50,540 nucleotides of DNA from an uncultured Lachnospiraceae bacterium (GTDB lineage Bacteria; Bacillota; Clostridia; Lachnospirales; Lachnospiraceae), in NCBI GenBank assembly GCA_947627365.1, contig CANQVT010000013.1, positions 1 through 50,540 on the forward strand, read 5' to 3'. Position numbers and translations under genes: made by a program. Of this stretch, positions 41,972 through 50,540 are shown one piece after another. The notes under the pieces were generated by a model. That model had not been told where the DNA came from and made no database searches. It saw only the letters and a program-made list of their open reading frames with translations. The number at the start of each line of letters is the position of its first letter. The first letter of the stretch is position 1.

Positions 41972-44677
41972 TTAAAATACAATCGTTATCGTGTTGACCC
42001 CGTCGGCATAGGCGTGGGCGCTGCTCCTGGTCCGGCTGAGAGCCAGGGCCGTGCTCAGCTCGTCTCCCTGCGTCAGCGGATCGAACTCCTTTCCCTTCCA
42101 GCGGATGACAGCCTCGCATTCGCTTCCGTCTTCCCTGCAGAGAGCGTCGAAGCTCAGACTGCACCCGTCGTCCGGCAAGGCCGGCAGGATGCTCGTCACG
42201 CACAGCTCCTCAAAGATCTGCTGATACTTGAGCGATTGCTGCGCGCCCAGCAGCTGCTTTCGGGCAAAGCGGTCGATGTCGGTCGCCGCGCCGATAAAGT
42301 CGAACTCCCTGGAGTCGATGTCAATGTGGAGGGTCTTCAGCCGGTGGACAAATGCCCGGCAGCGGTCGGTTTTCGGATGATCGAACACCTGCTCCGGCGT
42401 CCCGTCCTCGTAGACGACGCCTTCGTCCATGTAAAAGACCCGCGTCGATACATCCCGCGCAAACTTCATCTCGTGGGTCACGATCAGCATGGTCAACCCT
42501 TGCTCGGCCAGGCTGCGGATGACTGCCAGCACCTCCCCCACCATGGTGGGATCCAGCGCGCTGGTCGGCTCGTCAAAGAGTATGATCTCCGGCTGCATCC
42601 CCAGGGTGCGGGCGATGGCGACACGCTGTTTCTGGCCGCCGGAGAGCTCATCCGGATAGTTGAACGCCTTTTCCGCCAGCCCCACCTTGGCCAGCAGACG
42701 CATTCCCTGTTCATAGGCCTGCTGCCGGGTGCAGTCGAGCAGCTCCACCTGTCCCAGCATGATATTTTCGATCACCGTCAGATGCGCGAACAGGTTGAAG
42801 CTCTGGAACACCATCCCCATGCGACGGCGCACGGCGCCAAGCTGCGCCGGCTTCACGCCGGTCACCGGCTGGCCGAACACCTCAATCTGTCCTTCCGTCG
42901 GCGTCTCCAGACGGTTGATGCAGCGCAGAAGGGTGCTTTTGCCCGTACCGGAGGGCCCGATGATGGAGATGACGTCCCCTGTGTTGATGACGGCGTTGAC
43001 GTCCTTCAAAGGCGTCGCGTTGGGGAAGACCTTCTTCAGATGGGAGATGGTGATGACCGGTCCCCCGCCCTGCGCGGCCTTCTTTTCTGCCGGGGCTTCC
43101 GGCAAGGGGATATTTCGGTCGACTCCCTTCGGCTCCCGGCGACGGCGGCGGGGATCGATCTTCCTCTCCACCAGTCCCAGCAGGGAGGTCAGGCACCACG
43201 CCAGCAGGAAATACAGGACTGCGGTCAGAATCAGCGGGAAGAACGCCTCAAAGGTACGACTGCGGATCAGGTCGGTCGCCTTGGTCAGGTCCTGCACCGC
43301 GATATACCCTACCACGGACGTCATCTTCACCATGGAGATGAATTCGCCCTTGTACACCGGCAGGATATGCCGCGCCGCCTGGGGCGCGATGATCTTTGTA
43401 AAGGTCTTGACCCGGCCGAAGCCCATGGCGGCCGCCGCCTCCCACTGGCCGGCGTCCACGGCGTCGATGCCGGTTCGGATCATTTCGGAGACATAGACGC
43501 CAAAGTTGATGGTGAAGCCGATGACAGCCACGGCGATCCCGTCCAGCCTCGCGCTGGCGAACACGACGTAGAACAGCACCATCAGCAGCACCAGCACCGG
43601 GATGCCCTGGATCAGCCGGACAAAAGCCGCCGTGATCCCGGAGGCGATCTTATTGCGGCTGCGGCGCAGCATGCACAGGCCGAAGCCCAGCACCGTGCCG
43701 AACAGCGCCGAGAAAATCGATATGACGAATGTGACGCCCAGGCCGGAGAGGATCATCCGCCACCGGTCTTCCTGGATGAAGTTCTTATAAAGGCTGTTTT
43801 TAAGCCCCGCCCAGAAGCCCGTTTTTTCCGCTTCTACGGCCGCGCCCGTATCTTCGCTTCGGACAACGAGCACCACGCCGCCGGAGTAATCCGGCTCGGC
43901 GAAATTCACGCGCTCCGCCCGTTCCTCCGTCACGGTCAGACCGGTGGCCGACACGTCATACATGCCGGTGGCAAGACCCGTGAAAATAGACGATATCTCC
44001 GTGCCGGTCACCTCCAGCCCGTAGCCATAGGCCTTACAGAAGCGAGCCATGATATCGACATCGTACCCGACGATCTGACCGTTCAGGATATAGCAGAAGG
44101 GCACGATATCCGTTTTCACCGCCATGTGGATGACGCCGTTTTCCGCCGGGAAGGAGGTCCAGTCCTCCACTGCCTTTTTGCTCTCGTCGGCGCCCAGCCA
44201 GATCCCGTCGATCTCCTCCAGGGTGCCGTCCGCCCTGATCTGCTCCAAAAACTCGTTATACTCGTCCCGCAGCGCAGCGCCGCGCTCGGTCTTTGAAAAA
44301 GCGGCGGCGTAGCTTTCCTCCACCAGCACGTCGGGCAGATAGGTCACCGCCTGGTTTTCCAGACACAGCGTACGGGCAATGGGTTCGTCGATCAAAAACC
44401 CGGCGATCTTCCCCTGTTCCACCGCCAGGGCCAGATCCGGGATCTTATCGTAATACTGCTTGTCCGCATCGTTGATGAGATTGTCGGTATGGGCGTCAAA
44501 GCTGGAGCCAGTCAGCACGCCGACGGCCTGTCCGTCCATCTGACGGATGTCAGTGATCGCCTCGCTTTTCCCGCCGCTTTTCGCACAGCCCGCAAGAAGC
44601 AGACCTAGAAGAAGAATTGGCAAAAACCAGTAAAAGCGAAATTTTTGTTTTTTGAATATTTTATTGTTTTCCTTCAT
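41972..44677 (-). CDS. Single-chain amino-acid ABC transporter: permuted binding domain - permease - ATPase - RsbW-like tail
   Basis: 901 residues. Signal/lipobox LLLAGC; about 34-165 resembles lobe II of a family-3 binding protein ([10 protein letters not shown] ... [10 protein letters not shown]) and about 172-270 resembles lobe I ([38 protein letters not shown]), the reverse of the usual order. Permease about 300-515 (polar amino-acid type, [14 protein letters not shown]). ATPase about 545-785 with [17 protein letters not shown] and [13 protein letters not shown]. The last 110 residues look like a degenerate RsbW/HATPase domain ([16 protein letters not shown]). All parts of an importer in one chain, probably working as a dimer. 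It overlaps the upstream symporter gene by ATGA, indicating coupled translation. Importer for polar amino acids; exact substrate unknown. Confidence 0.9.
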   Translation of the reverse strand: MKENNKIFKKQKFRFYWFLPILLLGLLLAGCAKSGGKSEAITDIRQMDGQAVGVLTGSSFDAHTDNLINDADKQYYDKIPDLALAVEQGKIAGFLIDEPIARTLCLENQAVTYLPDVLVEESYAAAFSKTERGAALRDEYNEFLEQIRADGTLEEIDGIWLGADESKKAVEDWTSFPAENGVIHMAVKTDIVPFCYILNGQIVGYDVDIMARFCKAYGYGLEVTGTEISSIFTGLATGMYDVSATGLTVTEERAERVNFAEPDYSGGVVLVVRSEDTGAAVEAEKTGFWAGLKNSLYKNFIQEDRWRMILSGLGVTFVISIFSALFGTVLGFGLCMLRRSRNKIASGITAAFVRLIQGIPVLVLLMVLFYVVFASARLDGIAVAVIGFTINFGVYVSEMIRTGIDAVDAGQWEAAAAMGFGRVKTFTKIIAPQAARHILPVYKGEFISMVKMTSVVGYIAVQDLTKATDLIRSRTFEAFFPLILTAVLYFLLAWCLTSLLGLVERKIDPRRRRREPKGVDRNIPLPEAPAEKKAAQGGGPVITISHLKKVFPNATPLKDVNAVINTGDVISIIGPSGTGKSTLLRCINRLETPTEGQIEVFGQPVTGVKPAQLGAVRRRMGMVFQSFNLFAHLTVIENIMLGQVELLDCTRQQAYEQGMRLLAKVGLAEKAFNYPDELSGGQKQRVAIARTLGMQPEIILFDEPTSALDPTMVGEVLAVIRSLAEQGLTMLIVTHEMKFARDVSTRVFYMDEGVVYEDGTPEQVFDHPKTDRCRAFVHRLKTLHIDIDSREFDFIGAATDIDRFARKQLLGAQQSLKYQQIFEELCVTSILPALPDDGCSLSFDALCREDGSECEAVIRWKGKEFDPLTQGDELSTALALSRTRSSAHAYADGVNTITIVF

Positions 44678-46278
44678 GACACACTCCTTTTCAACTTTTT
44701 CTCATCAAGCATCCCGACGCCCTCCGCCGCGAGCGCTACCTGAACCTGCAGGCAGGCCTGGCCAGCGGCCGTCATAAAGAAGTCCATGATCACGTTGATC
44801 GCAGCCGCCAGGGCAAGCGCCTCATCAGGAATGCCAAGCTGCGCAAACATGACCGTGAACACGGAAAGAGGTCCGCCGGGGATCGGCGGCACCGCCATGG
44901 AAAGAAGCCCGATCGTCAGGACCGACATGAACAGGAACAGCGGCGTGATGGGAATGCCATAAGACTCCGCCATGCACAGGTCCATAATAAAAAGGCCTAC
45001 CACAAAGCCCGGCTTGTAAAGAACCTGTCCCAAGGGGATGGCGAAATCCGCGATCTTTTTCGGGATGCCAAGCTCCTTTACACACGTCTCCAGATTCGTC
45101 GCCAGGGCGGCGGCCGAGGAGGCCGTCGTCAGAGAGATCAGATAAGCCGGCAGCGCTTTCTTCAACAGCAGACCAGGGCTGACCTTCAGCCGAAACGCCG
45201 CCCAAAAGATATAAAACAACGGCAGGATAAAGCACGCCGGTATCGCGAGCACAAACACCTTGAACAGGCTGGAAAATCCGCTGTCAAAATCAGATATGAC
45301 AAGGTTAAACAGGCTTAAGAACACAAACAGCGGGATGATCTTCCCCAGCATTCCCATCAGAAACTGTACCGCGTCGTACATCTGCATCAGGGTATTTTGA
45401 GCCGTCGTCACCCGCTCGCCCAATATCAGCAGGGCGATTCCCACGCAAATGCCCAGAAACACAAGCTGCAGCGCGTTTCCATTCAGGAATGGCGACACGA
45501 TATCCGAGGGCACGATCTCCAGCACCATCTGATAGATGTCCGAAAAATTGCCGGAGATCTTATCGCCCGCCGTGGCGACCGGGAACAGCAGGCTGCCCGC
45601 CAATGCCATGACCACCGCCAAGGCGAATATCCCAGCGACCATTCTTAAGATCAGCTTTCTGCCGATCTTTCCTACCATCGTGAGATCGCCGATGCTCACG
45701 ATACTACAGCAGATAGCCAGAAACACCAGCGGCGAGGACACTGCGCGGAGCGCTCCCAGGATCATGTTGAACAGAGGTTGCGTGACCGCAAGGGCCGTTG
45801 TCTGTATGCCCGGGAACCGCCTTGCGGCTGCGCCCAGAAATGCTGCCAGAAACACCGCAGCCAAAAGCAAAGCCACCTGTCCCATGGACGACTTTTTCTT
45901 CCGGGGATTGCAGGTCAGGCAGTTTTTCCCGTCCTTATAAACGTATGTAAACGACAGCCCTGCCTGAGAGAGCATACGGCTGCTGAGCAGGAATGTCTCG
46001 TCATCCTCCCATGCGTCGTCCATGGCCGGGCCATCTACGCTGACTTTCAGAAAAACCCGCCCAAATTTCTGTCCGCAGTCCACGTGGACCAAAGCTCCCC
46101 TCAGGGACGCAAGCCAGACGCCAAGAATCTCCTCCAAGGACAGACGCAGGCGGATGATATCCTTTTTATCCGCTCCTGCCTCAGAAAGCGTCTGCACGCA
46201 GATTTCGGACACTTCGTCAATCGTCTGTTCCGACAGATTGAATTTTTTACTGTGATTGCTTACCATACCTATACCCAT
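44674..46278 (-). CDS. Dicarboxylate/amino-acid:cation symporter (DAACS) with N-terminal RsbW-like domain, copy 1
   Basis: 534 residues, a paralogue of the symporter at 40374-41960. Residues about 1-115 form a degenerate RsbW-like domain ([41 protein letters not shown]), lacking the N-box Asn and the glycine box. Residues about 130-534 are the DAACS transporter, with hairpin motifs [12 protein letters not shown] and [16 protein letters not shown] and a serine/alanine-rich segment as in glutamate symporters. It begins 22 nt after the phosphatase gene and overlaps the ABC gene by 4 nt. RBS GGAAGG before the ATG at 46278; the ATG at 46266 is an alternative. That a cytoplasmic regulatory domain sits before the first helix suggests direct control of transport; inferred. 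Confidence 0.9.
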   Translation of the reverse strand: MGIGMVSNHSKKFNLSEQTIDEVSEICVQTLSEAGADKKDIIRLRLSLEEILGVWLASLRGALVHVDCGQKFGRVFLKVSVDGPAMDDAWEDDETFLLSSRMLSQAGLSFTYVYKDGKNCLTCNPRKKKSSMGQVALLLAAVFLAAFLGAAARRFPGIQTTALAVTQPLFNMILGALRAVSSPLVFLAICCSIVSIGDLTMVGKIGRKLILRMVAGIFALAVVMALAGSLLFPVATAGDKISGNFSDIYQMVLEIVPSDIVSPFLNGNALQLVFLGICVGIALLILGERVTTAQNTLMQMYDAVQFLMGMLGKIIPLFVFLSLFNLVISDFDSGFSSLFKVFVLAIPACFILPLFYIFWAAFRLKVSPGLLLKKALPAYLISLTTASSAAALATNLETCVKELGIPKKIADFAIPLGQVLYKPGFVVGLFIMDLCMAESYGIPITPLFLFMSVLTIGLLSMAVPPIPGGPLSVFTVMFAQLGIPDEALALAAAINVIMDFFMTAAGQACLQVQVALAAEGVGMLDEKKLKRSVS

Positions 46279-46300
46279 TTACCTTCCGTAACTACCATTT

Positions 46301-49144
46301 TTATGTCTCCCAACTCTTTTTCATCGTCAAACGGTTCATCCCCTCCGAATACTCGTATATCACATCATCCATTGTTTTCTTCACCATAAAAATGCCAAGT
46401 CCGCCTATTTCTCTCTCATCCGCCGAAAGGGTTGTGTCAGGGTCTTCCTTATCCAGCGGATTGTATGGGCTTCCGTTGTCCACAAATACCAACGTGATCC
46501 TGTTTTCACTAACCGAGCACTCTAATTCTGCTTTCGTTGCGTCGCTGTAACGCTGAATATTGGAATATATCTCATCTGCCACAATGTTCATCTTCACAGC
46601 AATTTTCATGGGCACTTCAGCCTCTGCAAGCGTCTTCTCCACAAAGGACACCACGGCTTGCATGGTATCTTCCCGCGGATCGACTATGATGCTTTGCTTT
46701 GGCGTAAGGCGAAGGCAGAGCATGGTCATATCGTCAAACTGGGGCGCTTCTCCCACAAAAGCATCTACATCCTGTTTCACGCCCAGGCAGATTTCTTTTG
46801 CGCTCGCTCCCGTCATCCTGTCCAGAACAGCCTTTAGCCTGGCATCGCCGTAGAGACTGTTGTTGGCATCCGTTGCCTCGGTCACGCCGTCCGTATAAAG
46901 GAATATTTCGTCTCCCGGCATAAGTTTTAATTCACCGTTTTCGTACTTCACACCCTCCATGCCCGCCAGGACAAAATCGGGACGAGTCTTAAAATATTCA
47001 AACTTTCCGTCCTGATGTCTGACAAGCGGTGGATTATGTCCCGCGTTTGCAAAATATACTGTATGTGTCCTAAAATCCAGAATTCCCATCCAGCAGGTCA
47101 CAAACATTTCCGCCTCGTTATTCTCGCATAAATCCGCATTGGCCCTTGTCAGAATCCTTGATACGTCGCTCTCCTTGTCGGCATAGCTTTTGATCAGCGT
47201 TTTTGCTTTCATCATAAACATTGCCGCGGATATTCCCTTGCCAGACACATCCGCAATCAGAAACGCCAGACGGTTTTCGTCAAGCAGATAAAAGTCGTAA
47301 AAGTCTCCTCCCACCTCTTTTGCCGTATCCATAGTCGCGTGGATGTCAAAATCTGTCCTGTCCGGATAAGGCGGAAATACACAGGGGAGTGTGGAAACCT
47401 GGATCGTCTTCGCAAATTCCAGTTCCTTGTCTATCCTGGCGGCCGCCTCTGCGATATATCCTTTCAACGTATGTACCGTGGAATTGATGTCGTCGGACAG
47501 TGATACAAATTCCTCGTTGCTCCGCACATCCACGGTTACATTCAGGTTTCCGCCCGTGATCTCTTCCAAAGAGCGGTTGATCTTCTGGATGTTCTCTACC
47601 ACCAGCTTTTTTACCAGGAAGTAGATCAATACGAACAGAGCCGCAAATACCATGATTTCAATAAACACCGTGGTATATAATTGCATATTGCGGTTAAAAG
47701 CAACCTCTGACTTTGGCAATGCTCCTATAATATAATATCCTTCCGTGACGCCGTACATCACATAACAGCTTTTTTCGAAAACCGATTCTGTGAGTATCTG
47801 CCATTCTCTCCCGAATTTTTCAGAAGAAACGTCATAGTTATCCTCATCCGGCGTCAGTTTGATCCCTGTCACATCAAGAGACATCCCCTCATGTCCACCC
47901 GGGTCGCTCACGAGGCGGAAATCTTCATTCGCTATGAGCATAAATCCGTCTTCGCCCACATGGCGGTTTCTTGTGAGTCCGACCACCTGTCCGTCAATAT
48001 CTGCCTGAAACCGTTCTGAATTATATCCCACCTGCACAAAACCGCCGTTATCTAAAACGGCTCCCGCATATTTCATGGAAACACCCGCGTTACGGGAAAT
48101 GGCCTGATAGCGCTGCACAAGCTCCTTTTCCCCATGAAGCAGCGCTATAAATTCGTTCGACTGCTCGCCGCTTGTCATGTCAAATCCAAGATACTCGGGT
48201 GTCGTACTTGCGATAATGATGCCATTTTCGTCAATAATATTGATTTCCGATACATCGTGAGCCTCAAGCAGGGATAAAAGAACCGTTTCCTCATAATCCC
48301 CGCTCTGCTCTAAGTCATCCCGTATCTCCCTTGTCAGCTCTAAAAGATTTTCATCTGAAGCATCGTTAATATCCGACCTGACATCTTCAATATAGAGGGA
48401 GAGCATCTTCTCCGCGTCATTCATCGCAAGCCTTGTCTGCAGTACATAGATAAACAGGCTGGACACCGAAAATGCCAGCACGACACAGAGCAGCAGCCAT
48501 CGTGAAAAGGTCTGCGCAAGCTGATACCTGTTTTTTCCTCGGGCTTTTTTTAACTCGCCCGCCAGGGCGGATACCACCAGCATGGCCAGAGTCACCGCCC
48601 CCGCATTCAGGACGACCATTGGAAGGGTACATTTCTCTACCAGTTGAAATGCCCTGTGTACATCCTCCATATTTATGAGGAACACCATAAGCATGTTTAC
48701 CACTTCCACCACGACCCCCGCCGCCAGGCCATAGTACCAGAAAGGACGTTTGTTGTCAAACATCCATTTCCGCAGCGCAGCGCCCAGCAATCCTGCAAGA
48801 AGGGTGGTGAGGCTCGCTCCGATTCCTGTGTATACCCCTGCTCCCCATATCGCCGCAAAAAATCTCCATGCACCTCCGATAAAACCTGCAAAAATGCCCG
48901 CCGGCACACCGAAAACCAATCCGGCGCACAATGGGGCAGCATCCCTCGCACTGATCAAGGCTCCATCCACCTGGGAGCCAAACTCTGTGCTCAAAATGGC
49001 AAGCAGTCCAAATACAAAGCCATACACGCCCTGCTTTGCTTTCCCAGACAGCTTTGAAAAGCCTGTTGCCCTATTACACCAATAGAACAAGGCGGACACT
49101 ATGGCGGGACACAGGGCTGCCAACCCAAGTTGTATGTATAACAT
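46301..49144 (-). CDS. SpoIIE-type PP2C phosphatase with LytS-like membrane sensor and C-terminal RsbW-like kinase domain
   Basis: About 947 residues. N-terminal 5-6 helix region resembling the 5TMR-LYT module (DAAPLCAGLVFG, GFIGGAWRF), a further helix, an extracellular Cache-like sensor (about 245-490), a helix, a HAMP-like linker, a PP2C/SpoIIE phosphatase (about 575-790; EVGGDFYDF, IADVSGKGISAAM, YTDGVTEA, FDDMTML) and an intact RsbW-type ATPase (about 805-947; VADEIYSNIQRY, VDNGSPYNPL, GGLGIFMVKK). It thus carries both halves of a STAS phosphorylation cycle and could act on the STAS protein of the NRPS operon. Start at the ATG at 49144 behind GGAGGAGG; a TTG at 49177 is poorer. It follows a binding-protein gene, which may feed it an extracellular signal. 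Confidence 0.93.
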   Translation of the reverse strand: MLYIQLGLAALCPAIVSALFYWCNRATGFSKLSGKAKQGVYGFVFGLLAILSTEFGSQVDGALISARDAAPLCAGLVFGVPAGIFAGFIGGAWRFFAAIWGAGVYTGIGASLTTLLAGLLGAALRKWMFDNKRPFWYYGLAAGVVVEVVNMLMVFLINMEDVHRAFQLVEKCTLPMVVLNAGAVTLAMLVVSALAGELKKARGKNRYQLAQTFSRWLLLCVVLAFSVSSLFIYVLQTRLAMNDAEKMLSLYIEDVRSDINDASDENLLELTREIRDDLEQSGDYEETVLLSLLEAHDVSEINIIDENGIIIASTTPEYLGFDMTSGEQSNEFIALLHGEKELVQRYQAISRNAGVSMKYAGAVLDNGGFVQVGYNSERFQADIDGQVVGLTRNRHVGEDGFMLIANEDFRLVSDPGGHEGMSLDVTGIKLTPDEDNYDVSSEKFGREWQILTESVFEKSCYVMYGVTEGYYIIGALPKSEVAFNRNMQLYTTVFIEIMVFAALFVLIYFLVKKLVVENIQKINRSLEEITGGNLNVTVDVRSNEEFVSLSDDINSTVHTLKGYIAEAAARIDKELEFAKTIQVSTLPCVFPPYPDRTDFDIHATMDTAKEVGGDFYDFYLLDENRLAFLIADVSGKGISAAMFMMKAKTLIKSYADKESDVSRILTRANADLCENNEAEMFVTCWMGILDFRTHTVYFANAGHNPPLVRHQDGKFEYFKTRPDFVLAGMEGVKYENGELKLMPGDEIFLYTDGVTEATDANNSLYGDARLKAVLDRMTGASAKEICLGVKQDVDAFVGEAPQFDDMTMLCLRLTPKQSIIVDPREDTMQAVVSFVEKTLAEAEVPMKIAVKMNIVADEIYSNIQRYSDATKAELECSVSENRITLVFVDNGSPYNPLDKEDPDTTLSADEREIGGLGIFMVKKTMDDVIYEYSEGMNRLTMKKSWET

Positions 49145-49169
49145 GGAACGCCTCCTCCACAAAAAGAGC

Positions 49170-50321
49170 TTACTCAATCGTTAAAATATCTGAAAAACCT
49201 GTGACCTCTTCAAGAGCGGAATCCATCCAATCGCAGGACGGCATAAAGCTTCTGTCCGTGTAGGCATCCTCCGCCACGTCCGAAAGATTTTTTACGGTAA
49301 TATCCTGTTCGGACATAACCTGCTCCTGCGTCACCACCACGGACGGGATCTCCATCCACATTCCCGGGCTTTCACAATAACTGGAAGCTGCCTTGATGTC
49401 GTCATACTGTCCGGCCATTTCCAAAGCCAGCACCCGGCAGGCAAACTCTCCGTTCAGCGTCCAGTTGGTCGTGGCGCAGGCCTTCCAGTTTTTGCCCTCC
49501 GCCATGAGCTGAATATCCTCGTCACAGAGATCTACCGATACCATGGGAATATCGCTGCCCATTTCCTGCAAGGCTTGATACACTCCCCTGGCATAAGTGT
49601 CATAGCAGCACCATATCGCGTCTATTTCATCGTCATCGTATTTCCCAATGATCTTCTCCGCCACTTCCTGCATGGAAGATTCGGGGCTTAAGTGGTCCTC
49701 CGGGGCCATCTGCTCCAGCGTCCTGATCCTCCCCTCCGTCTCGTAAGGCTGATAGCCCGCCTGGCGGCGGTCAAAGGCAATGATGTAGTTTTCCTCCTGT
49801 ACCTGCAGGATATTGACCGCTTCGTTTTTCTCCGCTTTGTCCGGATACATGGCCAGGATCTCCTCCACCAATGCCGCCGCAAGTCCAGAATCCTGCTGGA
49901 ATAGCTGGACCACGCCGTCGATCGCTTCCGTTTCCCCGTTTTCATTTCTGAAAGAGGTGTCAAAGGTCGCTATCTTCAGATCCGGGTATTCTTCCAGCAC
50001 GCCCGCCAGAAATTCCCACGCATAGTCGACTCCGCCATGAGACACCAGCAGTCCGTCATAGCCGTCTTTCGCGCATTGCAAAATTCTGTCTTTCCATTCC
50101 TCGTCGCTGTCCTCACAGAAAAAAGTGTCCGCCTCCATGCCGAGGGCTTCCGCCGTCCTGGTAAAGGACTCCGACCACAGCTCAAAAATGGGCGAGGAAG
50201 ACATATACATGATATATGCTACTTTTTTCCCTTCCACCGGACTGTTTTCCTTTGAAGCGAAGCCTGTCAGACAAGTAACTGTCAAGACGGTCGCCACAAA
50301 CATTGCGATTATTTTTTTCAT
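49170..50321 (-). CDS. Periplasmic-type sugar-binding protein with STAS-like C-terminal tail
   Basis: 383 residues with an N-terminal signal peptide (about 1-21; the Cys at 17 is not in a good lipobox) and a type-1 periplasmic-binding fold (Peripla_BP_4, as in ribose/galactose-binding proteins): VAYIMYMSSSPIFELWSES, DGLLVSHGG, FDRRQAGY, IDAIWCCYD, IPMVSVDLCDEDIQ. No sugar ABC permease or ATPase is near, so it probably serves sensing with the SpoIIE phosphatase next to it. Its last residues, EVTGFSDILTIE, match the end of the STAS protein at 35264 (EITGFSDMLTIE), and 14 bases of DNA there are identical. The start ATG at 50321 is preceded by AAGGAG and overlaps the preceding gene by ATGA. Confidence 0.88.
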   Translation of the reverse strand: MKKIIAMFVATVLTVTCLTGFASKENSPVEGKKVAYIMYMSSSPIFELWSESFTRTAEALGMEADTFFCEDSDEEWKDRILQCAKDGYDGLLVSHGGVDYAWEFLAGVLEEYPDLKIATFDTSFRNENGETEAIDGVVQLFQQDSGLAAALVEEILAMYPDKAEKNEAVNILQVQEENYIIAFDRRQAGYQPYETEGRIRTLEQMAPEDHLSPESSMQEVAEKIIGKYDDDEIDAIWCCYDTYARGVYQALQEMGSDIPMVSVDLCDEDIQLMAEGKNWKACATTNWTLNGEFACRVLALEMAGQYDDIKAASSYCESPGMWMEIPSVVVTQEQVMSEQDITVKNLSDVAEDAYTDRSFMPSCDWMDSALEEVTGFSDILTIE

Positions 50322-50540
50322 TCCTGATCTCCTTCCTGGTTCTTTAAATATTCCGCAAACTCATCTGTTGTCATGGTAAACGCGATCTCTGTCCGTGACG
50401 GGTCGCGCACCAGAAATTCCGTCAGCCCGTATTCCTGCGTTCCGCCCCAATCGTAGGTATAGCCCAGTCTTGTCCAGGGGTAATCGCTTTCAAAATAAGA
50501 AAACAGGATGTTGGAATCAAACCATTCTTTCCACTCTCCG
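50318..50540 (-). CDS. C-terminal end of an unidentified protein (partial)
   Basis: A minus-strand open frame enters from the right edge and ends with TGA at 50318-50320, overlapping the start of the binding-protein gene by ATGA. The visible 73 residues are soluble and rich in aromatic and acidic residues (WKEWFDSNILF, YPWTRLGYTYDWG, EYGLTEFLVRD). I do not recognise the family. The tight overlap puts it in the same operon as the binding protein and phosphatase. Confidence 0.7.
   Translation of the reverse strand, partial: GEWKEWFDSNILFSYFESDYPWTRLGYTYDWGGTQEYGLTEFLVRDPSRTEIAFTMTTDEFAEYLKNQEGDQE

Noticed and set aside
41961-42203. Upstream extension of the second symporter by 81 codons
   Set aside because: The extension is Arg/Gly-rich, overlaps the ABC coding region, and AAGGAG sits right before the ATG at 41960.
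42014-44296. 760-codon plus-strand open frame opposite the ABC transporter gene
   Set aside because: Shadow frame of a G+C-rich gene; its product has no recognisable motifs, while the minus strand encodes a complete ABC transporter.

Overview
The window looks like a chromosomal segment of an anaerobic Firmicute, most likely a gut Clostridia/Lachnospiraceae-type organism. This is inferred from AGGAGG-type ribosome binding sites, the LytTR/GHKL regulator pair, RsbV/RsbW/SpoIIE-type signalling genes and the style of the NRPS. No rRNA, tRNA, CRISPR array or insertion sequence was seen.

Left and centre (about 149-35,563, all minus strand) is one biosynthetic operon read from right to left. Its order is: STAS protein (RsbV-like), acyl carrier protein, fatty-acid-type ligase, a giant five-module NRPS, the detached C-terminal half of its thioesterase, a MATE exporter fused to an RsbW-like ATPase domain, a 20-residue tandem-repeat protein, an adenylate-forming enzyme with Met/Gln/Pro-rich tail, an alpha/beta hydrolase fused to a degraded adenylation domain, a second hydrolase, a membrane-anchored ClbP-like serine peptidase, and an Sfp-type phosphopantetheinyl transferase. 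A coherent reading is: ligase plus ACP supply an acyl starter; the NRPS builds an N-acyl pentapeptide with epimerised residues at positions 1, 3, 4 and 5; the MATE protein exports it; and the ClbP-like peptidase may remove an N-acyl-D-residue outside the membrane (prodrug logic as in colibactin, xenocoumacin and zwittermicin pathways). The thioesterase is cut by an in-frame TAG just before its catalytic serine, so this copy may not release product normally.

The middle (35,564-40,314) holds a divergent LytTR response regulator (plus strand), its convergent GHKL histidine kinase (minus strand, 4-nt tail overlap), and a purine permease of the NCS2/AzgA type with a clear promoter and terminator.

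The right end (40,374-50,540, minus strand) is a second operon: an unidentified partial gene, a sugar-type binding protein, a SpoIIE phosphatase with an RsbW-like domain, a dicarboxylate/amino-acid symporter, a single-chain amino-acid ABC transporter and a second symporter. Strikingly, all three transporters carry RsbW-like (mostly degenerate) domains, and the binding protein ends in the same peptide as the STAS protein of the NRPS operon. Together with the MATE-RsbW fusion this suggests a theme of partner-switch-type control applied directly to membrane transporters, which I regard as the most unusual feature of the window, alongside the repeat-protein/Met-rich-tail enzyme set.
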